In this document: piece after piece, positions 7,581 to 16,787 of the stretch | Numbering within the stretch: the first letter of the stretch is position 1 | Layout: each line of letters opens with the position of its first letter | Source of the DNA: an uncultured Methylococcaceae bacterium | GTDB lineage: Bacteria > Pseudomonadota > Gammaproteobacteria > Methylococcales > Methylomonadaceae | Assembly: GCA_913056195.1 (NCBI GenBank) | Contig: CAJXMF010000017.1 | Coordinates: forward strand, 1 to 44,633 | Direction: 5' to 3' | Length of the DNA stretch: 44,633 nt | Translations under genes and position numbers: made by a program | Notes under the pieces: generated by a model | Told to the model about the DNA's origin: nothing | Databases searched by the model: none | The model's input: the letters and a program-made list of their open reading frames with translations, nothing else

Positions 7581-10159
7581 TCAACACTCGCTTCGCTAAC
7601 ACTTTCTGCCTTTTTACGGTAGCTTTCAATCTGGTCGAAGTTCAAATAACGGTAGGTATCCGCTTTGCTGGCCTCAAGGCTGTTCATATACTGCTGATAT
7701 TCTTCCGCTGTTGGAAGACGCCCTAACAGTGAACTGACGGCGGCCAGTTCGGCCGAAGCCAGATAAACATTTGCACCGTTACCTAAACGATTCGGGAAAT
7801 TACGTGTCGACGTCGAAACAACGGTCGCATTGTCTGCCACCCGTGCCTGATTTCCCATACACAGCGAACAGCCTGGCATTTCAACCCGCGCCCCCGCCTT
7901 ACCGAAGATGCTGTAATAGCCTTCTTCGGTCAATTCGGCCTGATCCATTTTGGTTGGCGGCGCAATCCATAGCCGTGTTGGCAAGGCATCGTTTTTCTGC
8001 TCCAGTAATTTGCCTGCCGCCCGATAGTGACCGATATTGGTCATACAGGAACCGATAAAGACTTCGTCAATTTTGGTACCGGCAACTTCTGATAATGGTT
8101 TGACATCGTCGGGGTCATTCGGACACGCCAGTAACGGCTCTTTGATGTCCGACATATTGATTTCGATGATTTCGCTGTACTCGGCATCGGCATCCGGCGC
8201 CATTAAAACCGGATTTTGCAGCCATTGCTCCATCGCGTCAATCCGCCGCTGCAGCGTGCGCCCGCTCTGGTAACCTTCGGCAATCATCCATTTCAGCAAG
8301 GTAATATTCGAGCGTAGATATTCGGCAATCGGTTCTTTGTTCAAGCGAATGGTACAGCCTCCGGCCGAGCGTTCGGCCGAAGCGTCGGATAATTCAAAGG
8401 CTTGTTCAACTTTTAGATCAGGCAAGCCTTCGATTTCAAGAATCCGACCGGAGAATACATTCTTTTTGCCTTGTTTTTCCACCGTCAACAAACCACGCTG
8501 AATCGCCGCATACGGAATCGCATTAACCAGATCGCGGAGGGTAATCCCCGGCTGCATTTCGCCGGTAAAACGCACCAGCACCGATTCCGGCATATCCAAT
8601 GGCATCACACCCGTTGCAGCGGCAAACGCGACTAACCCGGAACCGGCTGGAAATGAAATACCAATCGGAAAACGGGTATGAGAATCTCCCCCGGTACCCA
8701 CGGTATCCGGCAACAACATGCGGTTTAACCAGGAATGGATAATGCCATCGCCGGGACGTAACGACACACCGCCGCGGTTAATGATAAATTCCGGCAAGGT
8801 ATGCTGCATTTCAACATCCACCGGTTTTGGATACGCCGCCGTATGGCAAAACGATTGCAACACCAGGTCAGCTGAAAAACCCAGACAAGCCAGGTCTTTT
8901 AATTCGTCACGCGTCATCGGCCCGGTCGTGTCTTGCGAGCCTACGGTTGTCATATGCGGTTCACAATAGGTTCCAGGACGAACGCCTTCAACGCCACAGG
9001 CCTTGCCGACTATTTTTTGTGCCAGCGTGTAACCTTTGTCGCTATCGTCCTTGCTTTCAGGGCGACGGAATACATCAGATGGCCCAAACCCTAATGCTTT
9101 ACGAGCGCGATCGGTCAATCCCCGGCCAATAATCAGTGGAATACGGCCACCGGCACGGACTTCATCCAGAATGACATTGGTTTTCAGCGTGAACGTCGTC
9201 AGCACCTCATCACTGTCATGACGCTTGATGACGCCTTCATAAGGATAAATGTCGATGACATCGCCCATCTGTAATTTGGACACATCGCATTCAATCGGCA
9301 AAGCGCCCGAATCTTCCATGGTATTGAAGAAAATGGGCGCGATTTTGCCACCGATACAAACGCCACCGGCACGCTTGTTCGGAATATAGGGAATATCATC
9401 GCCAATATGCCATAACACCGAGTTCGTCGCCGATTTACGGGAAGAGCCGGTACCAACCACATCGCCGACATAGGCAACAGGGAAGCCTTTCTCTTTTAAA
9501 TCCTTGATTTGCTGCTCGGCATTGGTAATCCCTTCACGCGGCATCTTCAGCATAGATTTGGCATGCAGTGGAATATCAGGCCGCGACCAGGCATCCGGCG
9601 CGGGTGACAAATCATCGGTATTGGTTTCGCCCGGGACTTTGAATACGGTCACGGTCAGTTTTTCAGGCACTTCCGGCCTGGCGGTGAACCACTCGGCATC
9701 CGCCCAGGATTGCAGAATCTGTTGCGCGTATTGATTGCCCGCATCGGCTTTTTCCTTGACATCGTGGAAGGCGTCAAAAATCAGCAAAGTATGCGACAAG
9801 GCCTTCGCCGCAATTGGCGCCAGTTTTTCATCGTCAAGCAAATCAATCAATGGTGCAATATTAAAACCACCCAGCATCGTACCAAGTAATTCTGTCGCAC
9901 GTTCAGGACTTAAAATCGGTGACGTGACCTCGCCCTTGGCGATCGCCGCCAAAAATCCCGCCTTAACATAAGCAGCATCATCCACACCAGCCGGCACCCG
10001 GTTTTCCAGCAAGTCCAGCAAAAATTCTTCTTCACCGGCGGGCGGGTTTTTGATCAATTCCACCAGTTCTGCGACTTGTTTAGCATCCAGCGGTTTGGGT
10101 ACCACACCTTCAGCGGCACGTTTTTCAACGTGTTTACGATATTCTTCTAACATATTCAT
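7577..10159 (-). CDS. acnB: Aconitate hydratase B / 2-methylisocitrate dehydratase
   Basis: The 860-residue protein is the size of E. coli AcnB (865). It interconverts citrate and isocitrate in the TCA cycle. Domain order is the AcnB one: an N-terminal HEAT-like domain beginning [14 protein letters not shown], the swivel domain, then the catalytic domains. The three [4Fe-4S] cysteines are visible in [10 protein letters not shown] and [18 protein letters not shown] lies 9 bases before the first ATG; a second ATG two codons later is nearer to E. coli AcnB but has poorer spacing. cysM follows with a 4-base overlap and icd lies upstream on the same strand. Confidence 0.97.
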   Translation of the reverse strand: MNMLEEYRKHVEKRAAEGVVPKPLDAKQVAELVELIKNPPAGEEEFLLDLLENRVPAGVDDAAYVKAGFLAAIAKGEVTSPILSPERATELLGTMLGGFNIAPLIDLLDDEKLAPIAAKALSHTLLIFDAFHDVKEKADAGNQYAQQILQSWADAEWFTARPEVPEKLTVTVFKVPGETNTDDLSPAPDAWSRPDIPLHAKSMLKMPREGITNAEQQIKDLKEKGFPVAYVGDVVGTGSSRKSATNSVLWHIGDDIPYIPNKRAGGVCIGGKIAPIFFNTMEDSGALPIECDVSKLQMGDVIDIYPYEGVIKRHDSDEVLTTFTLKTNVILDEVRAGGRIPLIIGRGLTDRARKALGFGPSDVFRRPESKDDSDKGYTLAQKIVGKACGVEGVRPGTYCEPHMTTVGSQDTTGPMTRDELKDLACLGFSADLVLQSFCHTAAYPKPVDVEMQHTLPEFIINRGGVSLRPGDGIIHSWLNRMLLPDTVGTGGDSHTRFPIGISFPAGSGLVAFAAATGVMPLDMPESVLVRFTGEMQPGITLRDLVNAIPYAAIQRGLLTVEKQGKKNVFSGRILEIEGLPDLKVEQAFELSDASAERSAGGCTIRLNKEPIAEYLRSNITLLKWMIAEGYQSGRTLQRRIDAMEQWLQNPVLMAPDADAEYSEIIEINMSDIKEPLLACPNDPDDVKPLSEVAGTKIDEVFIGSCMTNIGHYRAAGKLLEQKNDALPTRLWIAPPTKMDQAELTEEGYYSIFGKAGARVEMPGCSLCMGNQARVADNATVVSTSTRNFPNRLGNGANVYLASAELAAVSSLLGRLPTAEEYQQYMNSLEASKADTYRYLNFDQIESYRKKAESVSEASVE

Positions 10160-10440
10160 CTGTGCTGACCTTAACGTCTTGTTTCAACGTTGATAAATTG
10201 CAGTCAATAGTCATAATCCTTCTCAACCTCGCCTTCTTCCCTTCACTGCCATTGAGTTAAGAGATATTCCTTGTTCCCAGGCTGGAGCTTGGGAACGAGC
10301 TATCCCAGACTTCTCCTCCTGGGAGAAGGCGAAGATGAGGGGATCAAATAGTGGGTCACTTTGGCTATTTAAAAACGCATTATCGCCGCCAATATGCGGC
10401 GCCAAAATGCGTTTAAAAATAATGCCAATAACCTGTGTCC
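10160..10440. repeat. Intergenic region with palindromic repeats between icd and acnB
   Basis: No gene is evident. Positions 10273-10296 form an imperfect palindrome starting GTTCCCA and ending TTGGGAAC, and 10310-10327 form a hairpin with arms CTTCTCC and GGAGAAG. Related GTTCCCA palindromes lie at 11.53-11.64 kb. The second hairpin is downstream of icd but has no T-run, so a role as terminator is uncertain. The acnB promoter should also lie here, but I could not pick out convincing hexamers. Confidence 0.55.
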
Positions 10441-11451
10441 TTAATCCAGCGCGTCGATAATCGCCTGCCCCATTTCGACCGTACCGCAACCGGAATCAGG
10501 ATTCAAATCCGGTGTGACATGTTTGCCTTCGTTGATCACGTTCTCAATGGCCTTTTGCATTTTATTCGCGGCATCATTCTGTCCAAGATACTTCAGCATC
10601 ATAACGCCCGCCATCAAGACCGCGGTTGGATTGGCCAGATTTTTACCGGCGATATCAGGAGCACTGCCATGCACGGCTTCAAACAAGGCCGCATCCTCAC
10701 CAATATTGGCGCCAGGAATCAGGCCAAGCCCACCCACTAAGCCCGCGGTCAAATCCGATAATATATCGCCAAACATATTGGTACAGACGACCACATCAAA
10801 TTGAGACGGATCCATCACCATGTGCATACAACTGGCGTCGATTATTTTTTCATCAAACTGAATATCGGAATGTTTTTGCGCCACTTCCCGCGCCACATCC
10901 AGGAACAGGCCCTGAGAAAATTTCAAAATATTCGCTTTATGGCAGACGGTGACTTTTTTACGGTTATTTTCGCGTGCAAATTGAAACGCGTGTTCGACAA
11001 TTCTTTCCGAAGCAGAACGGGTAACAACAGCAAGGCTCTCGGCAACATCGTGTTTACGGGTCAGAAAATGCTCCAGACCACAGTACAAACCTTCGGTATT
11101 TTCCCGTACTATGACAATATCGACATTTTCGAAGCGGGTTTTGACACCGGGCCAGCTTTTGGCTGGACGCACATTGGCATATAAATCGTAGCGTTGTCTT
11201 AATTCAACATTGATACTTCTGAAGCCACTGCCCACCTGTGTCGTCAACGGGCCTTTGAATGCAACGCGTGTTTTTTCGATAGATTCCAGGGTCGTTTCCG
11301 GTAAGGGTGTACCATGTTTTTCAAATGCCCCCATGCCGGCTTCCGCTTCCTGCCACTGAATTTTTGCGCCGGCCGCCTCAATCACACGTACCGCAACATC
11401 CATAATAGAAGGACCAATTCCATCACCTTTAATTAACGTGACGCTTTGCAT
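10441..11451 (-). CDS. icd: Isocitrate dehydrogenase, NAD-type (isocitrate/isopropylmalate family)
   Basis: A 336-residue member of the beta-decarboxylating dehydrogenases. Substrate-binding arginines lie in SINVELRQRYDLYANVRP; the block IVRENTEGLYCGLEH is typical of isocitrate rather than isopropylmalate enzymes. Cofactor region HGSAPDIAGKNLANP lacks the Lys-Tyr pair that E. coli Icd uses for the NADP phosphate, so NAD use is inferred. It converts isocitrate to 2-oxoglutarate. A good ribosome site (AGGAGAG) lies 6 bases before the ATG. It sits upstream of acnB and downstream of the sdh block, in a TCA gene cluster. Confidence 0.9.
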   Translation of the reverse strand: MQSVTLIKGDGIGPSIMDVAVRVIEAAGAKIQWQEAEAGMGAFEKHGTPLPETTLESIEKTRVAFKGPLTTQVGSGFRSINVELRQRYDLYANVRPAKSWPGVKTRFENVDIVIVRENTEGLYCGLEHFLTRKHDVAESLAVVTRSASERIVEHAFQFARENNRKKVTVCHKANILKFSQGLFLDVAREVAQKHSDIQFDEKIIDASCMHMVMDPSQFDVVVCTNMFGDILSDLTAGLVGGLGLIPGANIGEDAALFEAVHGSAPDIAGKNLANPTAVLMAGVMMLKYLGQNDAANKMQKAIENVINEGKHVTPDLNPDSGCGTVEMGQAIIDALD

Positions 11452-11767
11452 TCAACTCTCCTGAAAAATTTAAAGAATAACGGCTTATCATACACATTTT
11501 TAGTGCTTTTTTGTAGCCGATGCCCGCCAACGCCTTGTTCCCAAACTCGGGCTTAGGAATGCATGCCAGTAAGCTCTGCTTACTGACAATCACAGCGGAG
11601 CTGTTGGCCCATATGTTCCCAAGCAGGAGATTGGGAACAAGGAAATGGTTTTTTCTTAACTTAATGGCAGTGACCATCCTCGGTGGGAATGCATACGAAA
11701 CGTTTATCAGGCTCGGTCTGCATTCCTACGCAGGAGCGTGAAAACGAGCAAACAGCCCCAGTAGAAT
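11452..11767. repeat. Gene-free 316-bp region with nested inverted repeats
   Basis: No coding gene is supported. CCTTGTTCCCAA (11533-11544) pairs perfectly with TTGGGAACAAGG (11631-11642), and inside the right arm GTTCCCAA (11615-11622) pairs with TTGGGAAC (11631-11638). A further pair of short segments around 11681-11750 contains GGGAATGCAT and GCATTCCTACGCAGGAGCGT, the same palindrome class. The content matches the REP-like repeats seen at 10.27 kb. The icd promoter is presumably at the left edge. Confidence 0.6.
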
Positions 11768-12361
11768 TCATAAAATATGACCTAGTCGCGCCGCATGTCG
11801 CTCGCGATTTTGCTGACGCTTGGCTTCACTTTTACGCAGCAACACATAAACGGCAGCGGAGCCGCCGTGATGTTTCATAGCCGTATGAAAAACCTGTACC
11901 TTTTCCAGATCGACCAACCACTGGTTCAGGTAGCTTTTAAGCTGGCAGCCGTTGCGACCACGCCCAAAAACGATCAACAAGCTGCGCAAGTTATTATGCT
12001 CACAGTCATCGATAAAACGAATCAATTCATCACGCGCCTGGGCGGGTGTTTGTTGCTGCAGATTTAATGTCGCTTCCAGGGCATATTTACCCAGGCGCAG
12101 GTTTTTGAATACGCCTTGTTGGATTCCTTCGCGCTTAAAGCTTAACCAATCGTCCGCATGTAATTGTTTTCTGAGTACCAGCGATAATGGCGCCCAGGCA
12201 TCATTTTCAGCTTTTTCAGCCGCTTGCCTGCGATAATTCTGATTAATGTGCTGCTGACGTGACTTAATCAATACCTTCTGCTCGGTATTCAGTGGAATGA
12301 CATCGCCCATTTCCTGGCTAAACAATGCTCGATCTTGTTCGCTTAAACTTTCTTTTTTCAT
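11768..12361 (-). CDS. Smr-domain family protein lacking the usual catalytic motifs
   Basis: The 197-residue protein has a basic, charged N-terminus and a C-terminal Smr fold (about residues 90-180) ending in MKHHGGSAAVYVLLRK, the conserved end of SmrA/SmrB proteins. Smr domains normally carry LDLHG and HGKG, whose histidines support nuclease activity. Here the first motif reads LNLQQ (99-103) and the second FGRG (132-135), so both histidines are gone. E. coli SmrA/SmrB act as endonucleases, SmrB at collided ribosomes; this copy may bind nucleic acid without cutting. It follows sdhE on the same strand, 156 bases away. Confidence 0.8.
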   Translation of the reverse strand: MKKESLSEQDRALFSQEMGDVIPLNTEQKVLIKSRQQHINQNYRRQAAEKAENDAWAPLSLVLRKQLHADDWLSFKREGIQQGVFKNLRLGKYALEATLNLQQQTPAQARDELIRFIDDCEHNNLRSLLIVFGRGRNGCQLKSYLNQWLVDLEKVQVFHTAMKHHGGSAAVYVLLRKSEAKRQQNRERHAARLGHIL

Positions 12362-12443
12362 GGCGTGCTCCTGAGAACAGTTGAAAAAATAATTGATATG
12401 CGCTGATTCGGTTTGGGTGCCGCCTTTAGTAAAACGGGGTTTT

Positions 12444-12473
12444 GGTGGATGCGCTACGCTTATCTACCCTACG
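12444..12473. repeat. REP-like hairpin repeat, copy 1
   Basis: The segment begins GGTGGATGCGCTACGC and ends TCTACCCTACG; the ends pair (GGTGGA with TCTACC, one G-T pair). It lies between sdhE and the Smr gene. A structurally similar element lies at 35466-35500. Confidence 0.5.
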
Positions 12474-12517
12474 GGACCTACGCAGCCGGGTTGGTTGTGC
12501 CAGTCCTGACTGCGGCT

Positions 12518-12754
12518 TTAATCAAGTCGCATTTTTGCAACCAGTGCCTTGAGTGCGGCATTTTCCGGCTCTTTTCCTTCGATAAAATAATGCAGTAATA
12601 AGTTGTCTTCCAGTTCCAGCAATCGACAAAATGCTTGTTGTTCCTCGACTGTTGCCTGATTGTATTGCTGCACTAAAAAGCGTCGAAAAATCACATCAAG
12701 CTCCAGCGTCCCACGCTGGCAACGCCAGCGCAGTTTGTTTAAATCCGCATTCAT
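12518..12754 (-). CDS. sdhE: Succinate dehydrogenase flavinylation factor SdhE (antitoxin CptB family)
   Basis: A 78-residue helical protein with the family motif in WRCQRGTLELDVIF, where RGxxE is the functional signature. SdhE promotes covalent attachment of FAD to SdhA. The start MNADLNKLRW lies one base after the sdhB stop (TGACATG); a longer in-frame reading would only add residues overlapping sdhB. The order sdhC-D-A-B-E is the common gammaproteobacterial arrangement. Confidence 0.93.
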   Translation of the reverse strand: MNADLNKLRWRCQRGTLELDVIFRRFLVQQYNQATVEEQQAFCRLLELEDNLLLHYFIEGKEPENAALKALVAKMRLD

Positions 12755-12755
12755 G

Positions 12756-13535
12756 TCACTTGCGTTCGACCAGCATTTGCTTGATACCGGCAATGGCTTT
12801 GGCTGGATTCAAGCCTTTCGGGCAGGTGTCGGTACAGTTCATGATGGTATGACAACGATACAGTTTGAACGGATCTTCCAATTCATCGAGACGCGCGCCG
12901 GTATTTTCGTCGCGGCTATCGGTCAACCAGCGATAGGCTTGCAACAAGACAGCAGGCCCTAAATAACGTTCGCTGTTCCACCAATAACTGGGGCAGCTGG
13001 TCGAGCAACAGGCGCACAAAACGCATTCATACAGACCATCGAGTTTGGCGCGATCCTCGCGGCTTTGCAGACGTTCACGGTCAGCAGGCGCAGGCGTTTG
13101 CGTTTCGATCCAGGGTTTGATCGAGGCATACTGGGCGTAAAAATGGTTCATATCGGGCACCAGATCTTTGATCACCTTCATATGCGGCAGTGGAAAGATT
13201 TTAATGACGCCATCGTAATCTGAAATTGCCTTGGTACAAACCAGGGTGTTTCTACCGTTGACATTCATCGCGCAAGAGCCACACACTCCTTCACGGCAGG
13301 AGCGACGAAACGTCAAGGTTGGGTCAATTTCATTTTTGATTTTTAAAATCGCATCCAATACCATCGGCCCGCATTGTTCCAGGTCTATTTCATAATGATC
13401 GATGCGCGGGTTTTCCCCCGAATCGGGATCCCAGCGGTACACTTCAAAAACTTTTACATTTTTGGCATCCGCGGCGGCAGGAAAGGTTTTACCTTCCGTC
13501 AATCTGGAATTTTTAGGCAAGGAAAATTCAACCAT
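12756..13535 (-). CDS. sdhB: Succinate dehydrogenase iron-sulfur subunit
   Basis: A 259-residue protein with an N-terminal ferredoxin-like [2Fe-2S] domain ([16 protein letters not shown]) and a C-terminal domain with the [4Fe-4S] and [3Fe-4S] cysteines ([33 protein letters not shown]). It passes electrons from the SdhA flavin to quinone at the SdhCD membrane anchor. The family pattern [10 protein letters not shown] near the end is intact. It starts one base into the sdhA stop region, so it is tightly coupled to sdhA, and sdhE follows after one base. Confidence 0.97.
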   Translation of the reverse strand: MVEFSLPKNSRLTEGKTFPAAADAKNVKVFEVYRWDPDSGENPRIDHYEIDLEQCGPMVLDAILKIKNEIDPTLTFRRSCREGVCGSCAMNVNGRNTLVCTKAISDYDGVIKIFPLPHMKVIKDLVPDMNHFYAQYASIKPWIETQTPAPADRERLQSREDRAKLDGLYECVLCACCSTSCPSYWWNSERYLGPAVLLQAYRWLTDSRDENTGARLDELEDPFKLYRCHTIMNCTDTCPKGLNPAKAIAGIKQMLVERK

Positions 13536-15319
13536 CAGTAAACCCTCTCTTTAGGTGGGATAACATCAACCTCGTCGGTCAATGTGTAAAGATGAACAGG
13601 GCGATAATCTATCTTGACACCGCTATCATCTTGCCAGGTCAAGGTATGCTTCATCCAGTTCTCATCATCACGTTTCGGAAAATCTTCCCGCGCATGACCG
13701 CCGCGGCTTTCTTGCCGGTTATGAGCGGCATGAATGGCCACAGTTGCCTGTCGAAGCAAATTATCCAGCTCCAATGTTTCCACCAAATCGGTATTCCAAA
13801 TCAACGAGCTATCACTGACGCTCACATCGTCAAATGAATCGGCGACCTGTTGCATTTCGGCGATACCTTCCGCCAGCGTGTCTCCGGTTCTGAACACAGC
13901 CGCCCGGGTTTGCATGGTTTTTTGCATGGCTGATCGAATCTCGGCGGTTTTCAGCGACCCTTTCGCATGGCGAATTTTATCGAAACGCGCCAATGCATTA
14001 TCACAGGCATCGGACGGTAAGGGTTTATGTGCCTGTCCTGGCTTGATCATTTCGGCACAATGGATAGCGGCCGAACGCCCGAACACGATAATGTCCAGCA
14101 ATGAATTAGAGCCTAAGCGATTGGCACCATGAACGGAGACACAGGCGGTTTCACCAATGGCCATCAAACCAGGCACCACGGTATCGGGTTGACCATTTTT
14201 CAAGGTCATCACCTCGGCCTTGTAATTGGTCGGAATACCGCCCATGTTGTAATGCGCCGTCGGAATCACCGGTATCGGCTGTTTTGTGACATCGATACCG
14301 GCAAAGATACGCGAGGTTTCGGAAATTCCGGGTAAACGTTCGTGAATAATGGCGGGATCAAGATGTTCAAGATGTAAATAGATATGGTCTTTATTTGGGC
14401 CAACGCCCCGTCCTTCATTGATTTCTATGGTCATGGCCCGGCTGACGACATCGCGTGACGCCAAATCCTTGGCCGTTGGCGCATACCGCTCCATAAAACG
14501 TTCTCCTTCCGAATTGGTCAGATAACCACCCTCTCCACGCACCCCTTCGGTAATCAAACAGCCTGCCCCGTAAATGCCGGTCGGATGAAACTGGATAAAC
14601 TCCATATCCTGTAATGGCAACCCCGCCCGCAGTACCATGGCATTGCCATCGCCCGTTACCGTATGCGCCGAGGTGCATGAAAAATAACAACGTCCATAAC
14701 CACCGGTCGCCAGGACGGTTTGATGGCCGCGAAATAAATGCAATGAACCGTCTTCCAGGCACCAGGCCAAAACACCCCGGCATTCATCGCCATCCATAAT
14801 CAAATCGAGTGCGATATATTCGATAAAAAATTCCGCCTTATGCTTCAAAGCCTGTTGATACAGCGTATGTAGAATGGCATGACCTGTCACATCAGCGGCG
14901 GCACAGGTTCTTTGCGCGGTGCCTTTGCCATAATGCGTGGTCATGCCGCCAAAGGGACGTTGGTAAATTTTGCCATCTTCAGTGCGGGAAAAAGGTACAC
15001 CGTAATGTTCCAGTTCCAGAACCGCGGCCGCCGCCTCCCGGCACATATATTCGATGGCATCCTGATCGCCCAGCCAATCCGAACCTTTGACGGTATCGTA
15101 CATATGATAGCGCCAGTCGTCTTCACCCATATTGCCTAACGCCGCACTAATGCCACCTTGCGCCGCCACAGTATGACTTCGGGTTGGAAAAACCTTGGTG
15201 ATACACGCTGTTTTCAGGCCTTTTTCCACCATACCGAAGGTAGCGCGCAAACCGGCACCACCTGCGCCGACGACGACGACATCATGCTTGTGTTCAATAA
15301 TTTTGTAATTTGATGTCAT
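13535..15319 (-). CDS. sdhA: Succinate dehydrogenase flavoprotein subunit
   Basis: A 594-residue flavoprotein that oxidises succinate to fumarate in complex II. The FAD-binding [14 protein letters not shown] (about residues 14-27) and the covalent FAD histidine in SHTVAAQGG are intact. So are the active-site region [20 protein letters not shown] and the C-terminal [16 protein letters not shown]. The start MTSNYKII is four bases after the sdhD stop; a longer reading would begin with TTG inside sdhD and is disfavoured. Confidence 0.97.
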   Translation of the reverse strand: MTSNYKIIEHKHDVVVVGAGGAGLRATFGMVEKGLKTACITKVFPTRSHTVAAQGGISAALGNMGEDDWRYHMYDTVKGSDWLGDQDAIEYMCREAAAAVLELEHYGVPFSRTEDGKIYQRPFGGMTTHYGKGTAQRTCAAADVTGHAILHTLYQQALKHKAEFFIEYIALDLIMDGDECRGVLAWCLEDGSLHLFRGHQTVLATGGYGRCYFSCTSAHTVTGDGNAMVLRAGLPLQDMEFIQFHPTGIYGAGCLITEGVRGEGGYLTNSEGERFMERYAPTAKDLASRDVVSRAMTIEINEGRGVGPNKDHIYLHLEHLDPAIIHERLPGISETSRIFAGIDVTKQPIPVIPTAHYNMGGIPTNYKAEVMTLKNGQPDTVVPGLMAIGETACVSVHGANRLGSNSLLDIIVFGRSAAIHCAEMIKPGQAHKPLPSDACDNALARFDKIRHAKGSLKTAEIRSAMQKTMQTRAAVFRTGDTLAEGIAEMQQVADSFDDVSVSDSSLIWNTDLVETLELDNLLRQATVAIHAAHNRQESRGGHAREDFPKRDDENWMKHTLTWQDDSGVKIDYRPVHLYTLTDEVDVIPPKERVY

Positions 15320-15323
15320 GGTA

Positions 15324-15704
15324 TTATCCAGCGAATACAAGGTTAAAAATGGCGATAATGGCCGTCACGGCCAATCCAGTAAAAACAAGATGCGTCAACC
15401 AGACCAGGGTCATGCGCCGCCCTATACTGGAAATATAATCTTCATACACCACTTGCAGACCTAACGCGGCATGGTAACAAACCGCGATAATCCACAAAAT
15501 TAAAGCCGTGCTGTTAAACGCCTGCTGTATCCATTCCCGGGTTTCTGAATACGGCGCGGTTAATATTAAATAAAGAAATTGGAGAAGATAAAAACTTAAA
15601 GGCAGCAAGGCGATTGCGGTAATCCTTTGCATCCACCAGTGATGTGTACCTGATTTGGCCGATCCCATCCCCTGGGCGCGGGCCAATGCGGATTGATAGC
15701 GCAT
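15324..15704 (-). CDS. sdhD: Succinate dehydrogenase membrane anchor subunit SdhD
   Basis: A 126-residue protein with three membrane helices (about 25-50, 60-85, 100-122). The segment [15 protein letters not shown] carries the histidine that helps bind heme b and the downstream residues that form the quinone site. With SdhC it anchors the SdhAB dimer to the inner membrane. It lies three bases after sdhC and four before sdhA. Confidence 0.93.
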   Translation of the reverse strand: MRYQSALARAQGMGSAKSGTHHWWMQRITAIALLPLSFYLLQFLYLILTAPYSETREWIQQAFNSTALILWIIAVCYHAALGLQVVYEDYISSIGRRMTLVWLTHLVFTGLAVTAIIAIFNLVFAG

Positions 15705-15707
15705 GAT

Positions 15708-16088
15708 TTATCCTTGAAAAAATATGAAAACAAGCCCTGTCAAAATAACAGAAGCAATCAGTTCGATCACGGCATAACGATTCATGTCATCACGTTCAAA
15801 CCCCATACCGGCATCCCAAATCAAATGCCGGACACCATGACATAAATGAAAAAACAAGGCATAGATAAAGCCCCATAAGAAGATTTGCACCCAAAACAGA
15901 TTTAAACTTATCTGCAATGAACTATAAGCCTGTTCTCCCTGAGACAGGATAACAAAAATTGAAACTATCAGAATAATACCTAACGACAGGAATACACCGG
16001 TCATTCGATGCGTAATGGAAATAATGCCGGTCAACGGCAAACGATAGACTTGCAAATGCGGTGACAACGGACGCTTAACTTCATTCAT
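15708..16088 (-). CDS. sdhC: Succinate dehydrogenase cytochrome b556 subunit SdhC
   Basis: A 126-residue, three-helix membrane protein. The N-terminal signature RPLSPHLQVYRLPLTGIISI with ITHRMTG is typical of SdhC, and HLCHGVRHLIWD contains the heme b axial histidine. It is the first gene of the sdh operon; 171 bases separate it from the heme-binding gene upstream, and that gap carries two inverted repeats. Confidence 0.95.
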   Translation of the reverse strand: MNEVKRPLSPHLQVYRLPLTGIISITHRMTGVFLSLGIILIVSIFVILSQGEQAYSSLQISLNLFWVQIFLWGFIYALFFHLCHGVRHLIWDAGMGFERDDMNRYAVIELIASVILTGLVFIFFQG

Positions 16089-16123
16089 GAGACACCTCAG
16101 GATTGGACACTCAGTTGATTTTC

Positions 16124-16152
16124 ACCCGGCCTTGCTACGAACAACGCCGGGT
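16124..16152. repeat. Inverted repeat ACCCGGC / GCCGGGT upstream of sdhC
   Basis: Seven-base perfect arms (16124-16130 and 16146-16152) surround a 15-base loop, about 40 bases before the sdhC start. It could be a leader hairpin, an operator, or part of the terminator of the gene upstream. Confidence 0.4.
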
Positions 16153-16174
16153 AAGCACTAAAAATGCTTTATGT

Positions 16175-16201
16175 CTGTATAAAACAAACCGTTTTATACA
16201 G
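16175..16201. promoter_or_regulatory. Perfect 11-bp inverted repeat between hbpS-like gene and sdhC
   Basis: CTGTATAAAAC (16175-16185) and GTTTTATACAG (16191-16201) are perfect inverted arms with a five-base spacer. The A/T-rich, symmetric form looks like a dimeric regulator site over the sdh promoter region, but it could also be a terminator hairpin for the upstream gene. No regulator gene lies nearby. Confidence 0.45.
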
Positions 16202-16259
16202 ATTTATTACCCAGCACAGTCAACGTTTGTTTTACTCCGTTCTGTGCTTAATAACGAAA

Positions 16260-16655
16260 CTACAGGGTTTTAGCGGCCATTTTGGCGACATATCCATCTT
16301 CAACCGAATTAACGCCGCTCACACCGAGACCACCCACCACTTGGCCATTGTATACCAAGGGAACACCACCTTCTACCGGTATAATATTATTCAAATTCAA
16401 ATAGACTTGTTTGCCCTCGCTGACCATTTTTTCCAAAGCCTTGGTCGGGCAGCGAAACATCAAGGCCGTTTTAGCTTTACCGATAGCCACATCAATACTG
16501 CCTAATTGTGCATTATCGCGTTGCAGATAGAGCAAATGCCCGCCCTGATCGACAATGGCAATAACCACCTCCCAGTTATTCATTTTCGCTTCCATTTCTG
16601 CGGCATGCGCAATCCGTTTAGCGTCCGCCAAAGTTATTTTATAAATCGTTTCCAC
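16260..16655 (-). CDS. GlcG/HbpS-family heme-binding protein
   Basis: A 131-residue single-domain protein with the family features AHAAEMEAKMNNWEVVIAIVD, GGHLLYLQRDNAQLGSIDVA and the glycine-rich end GGVPLVYNGQVVGGLGVSG. Related proteins bind heme or degrade and sense it (HbpS), or sit in glycolate operons (GlcG) with unknown roles. No signal peptide is visible, so it should be cytoplasmic. Lying between gltA and sdhC, which needs heme b, it might serve heme supply or sensing; that is inference. Confidence 0.82.
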   Translation of the reverse strand: METIYKITLADAKRIAHAAEMEAKMNNWEVVIAIVDQGGHLLYLQRDNAQLGSIDVAIGKAKTALMFRCPTKALEKMVSEGKQVYLNLNNIIPVEGGVPLVYNGQVVGGLGVSGVNSVEDGYVAKMAAKTL

Positions 16656-16787
16656 CTTCCACCTCGGTATATTTTTATATCAATAGCCTATATTTCATAG
16701 TTCATAGACGTCTTTCTAATCCCCTCATCCCATCCCAGCCATCTCCCGAAAGGCGAAGGCACAATTGAGAGGGCTATGCGCAATCTC

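Noticed and set aside
14129-15139. Open frames on the strand opposite sdhA
   Set aside because: They lie within sdhA, lack homology to any family I recognise, and match the antisense shadow of a conserved gene.
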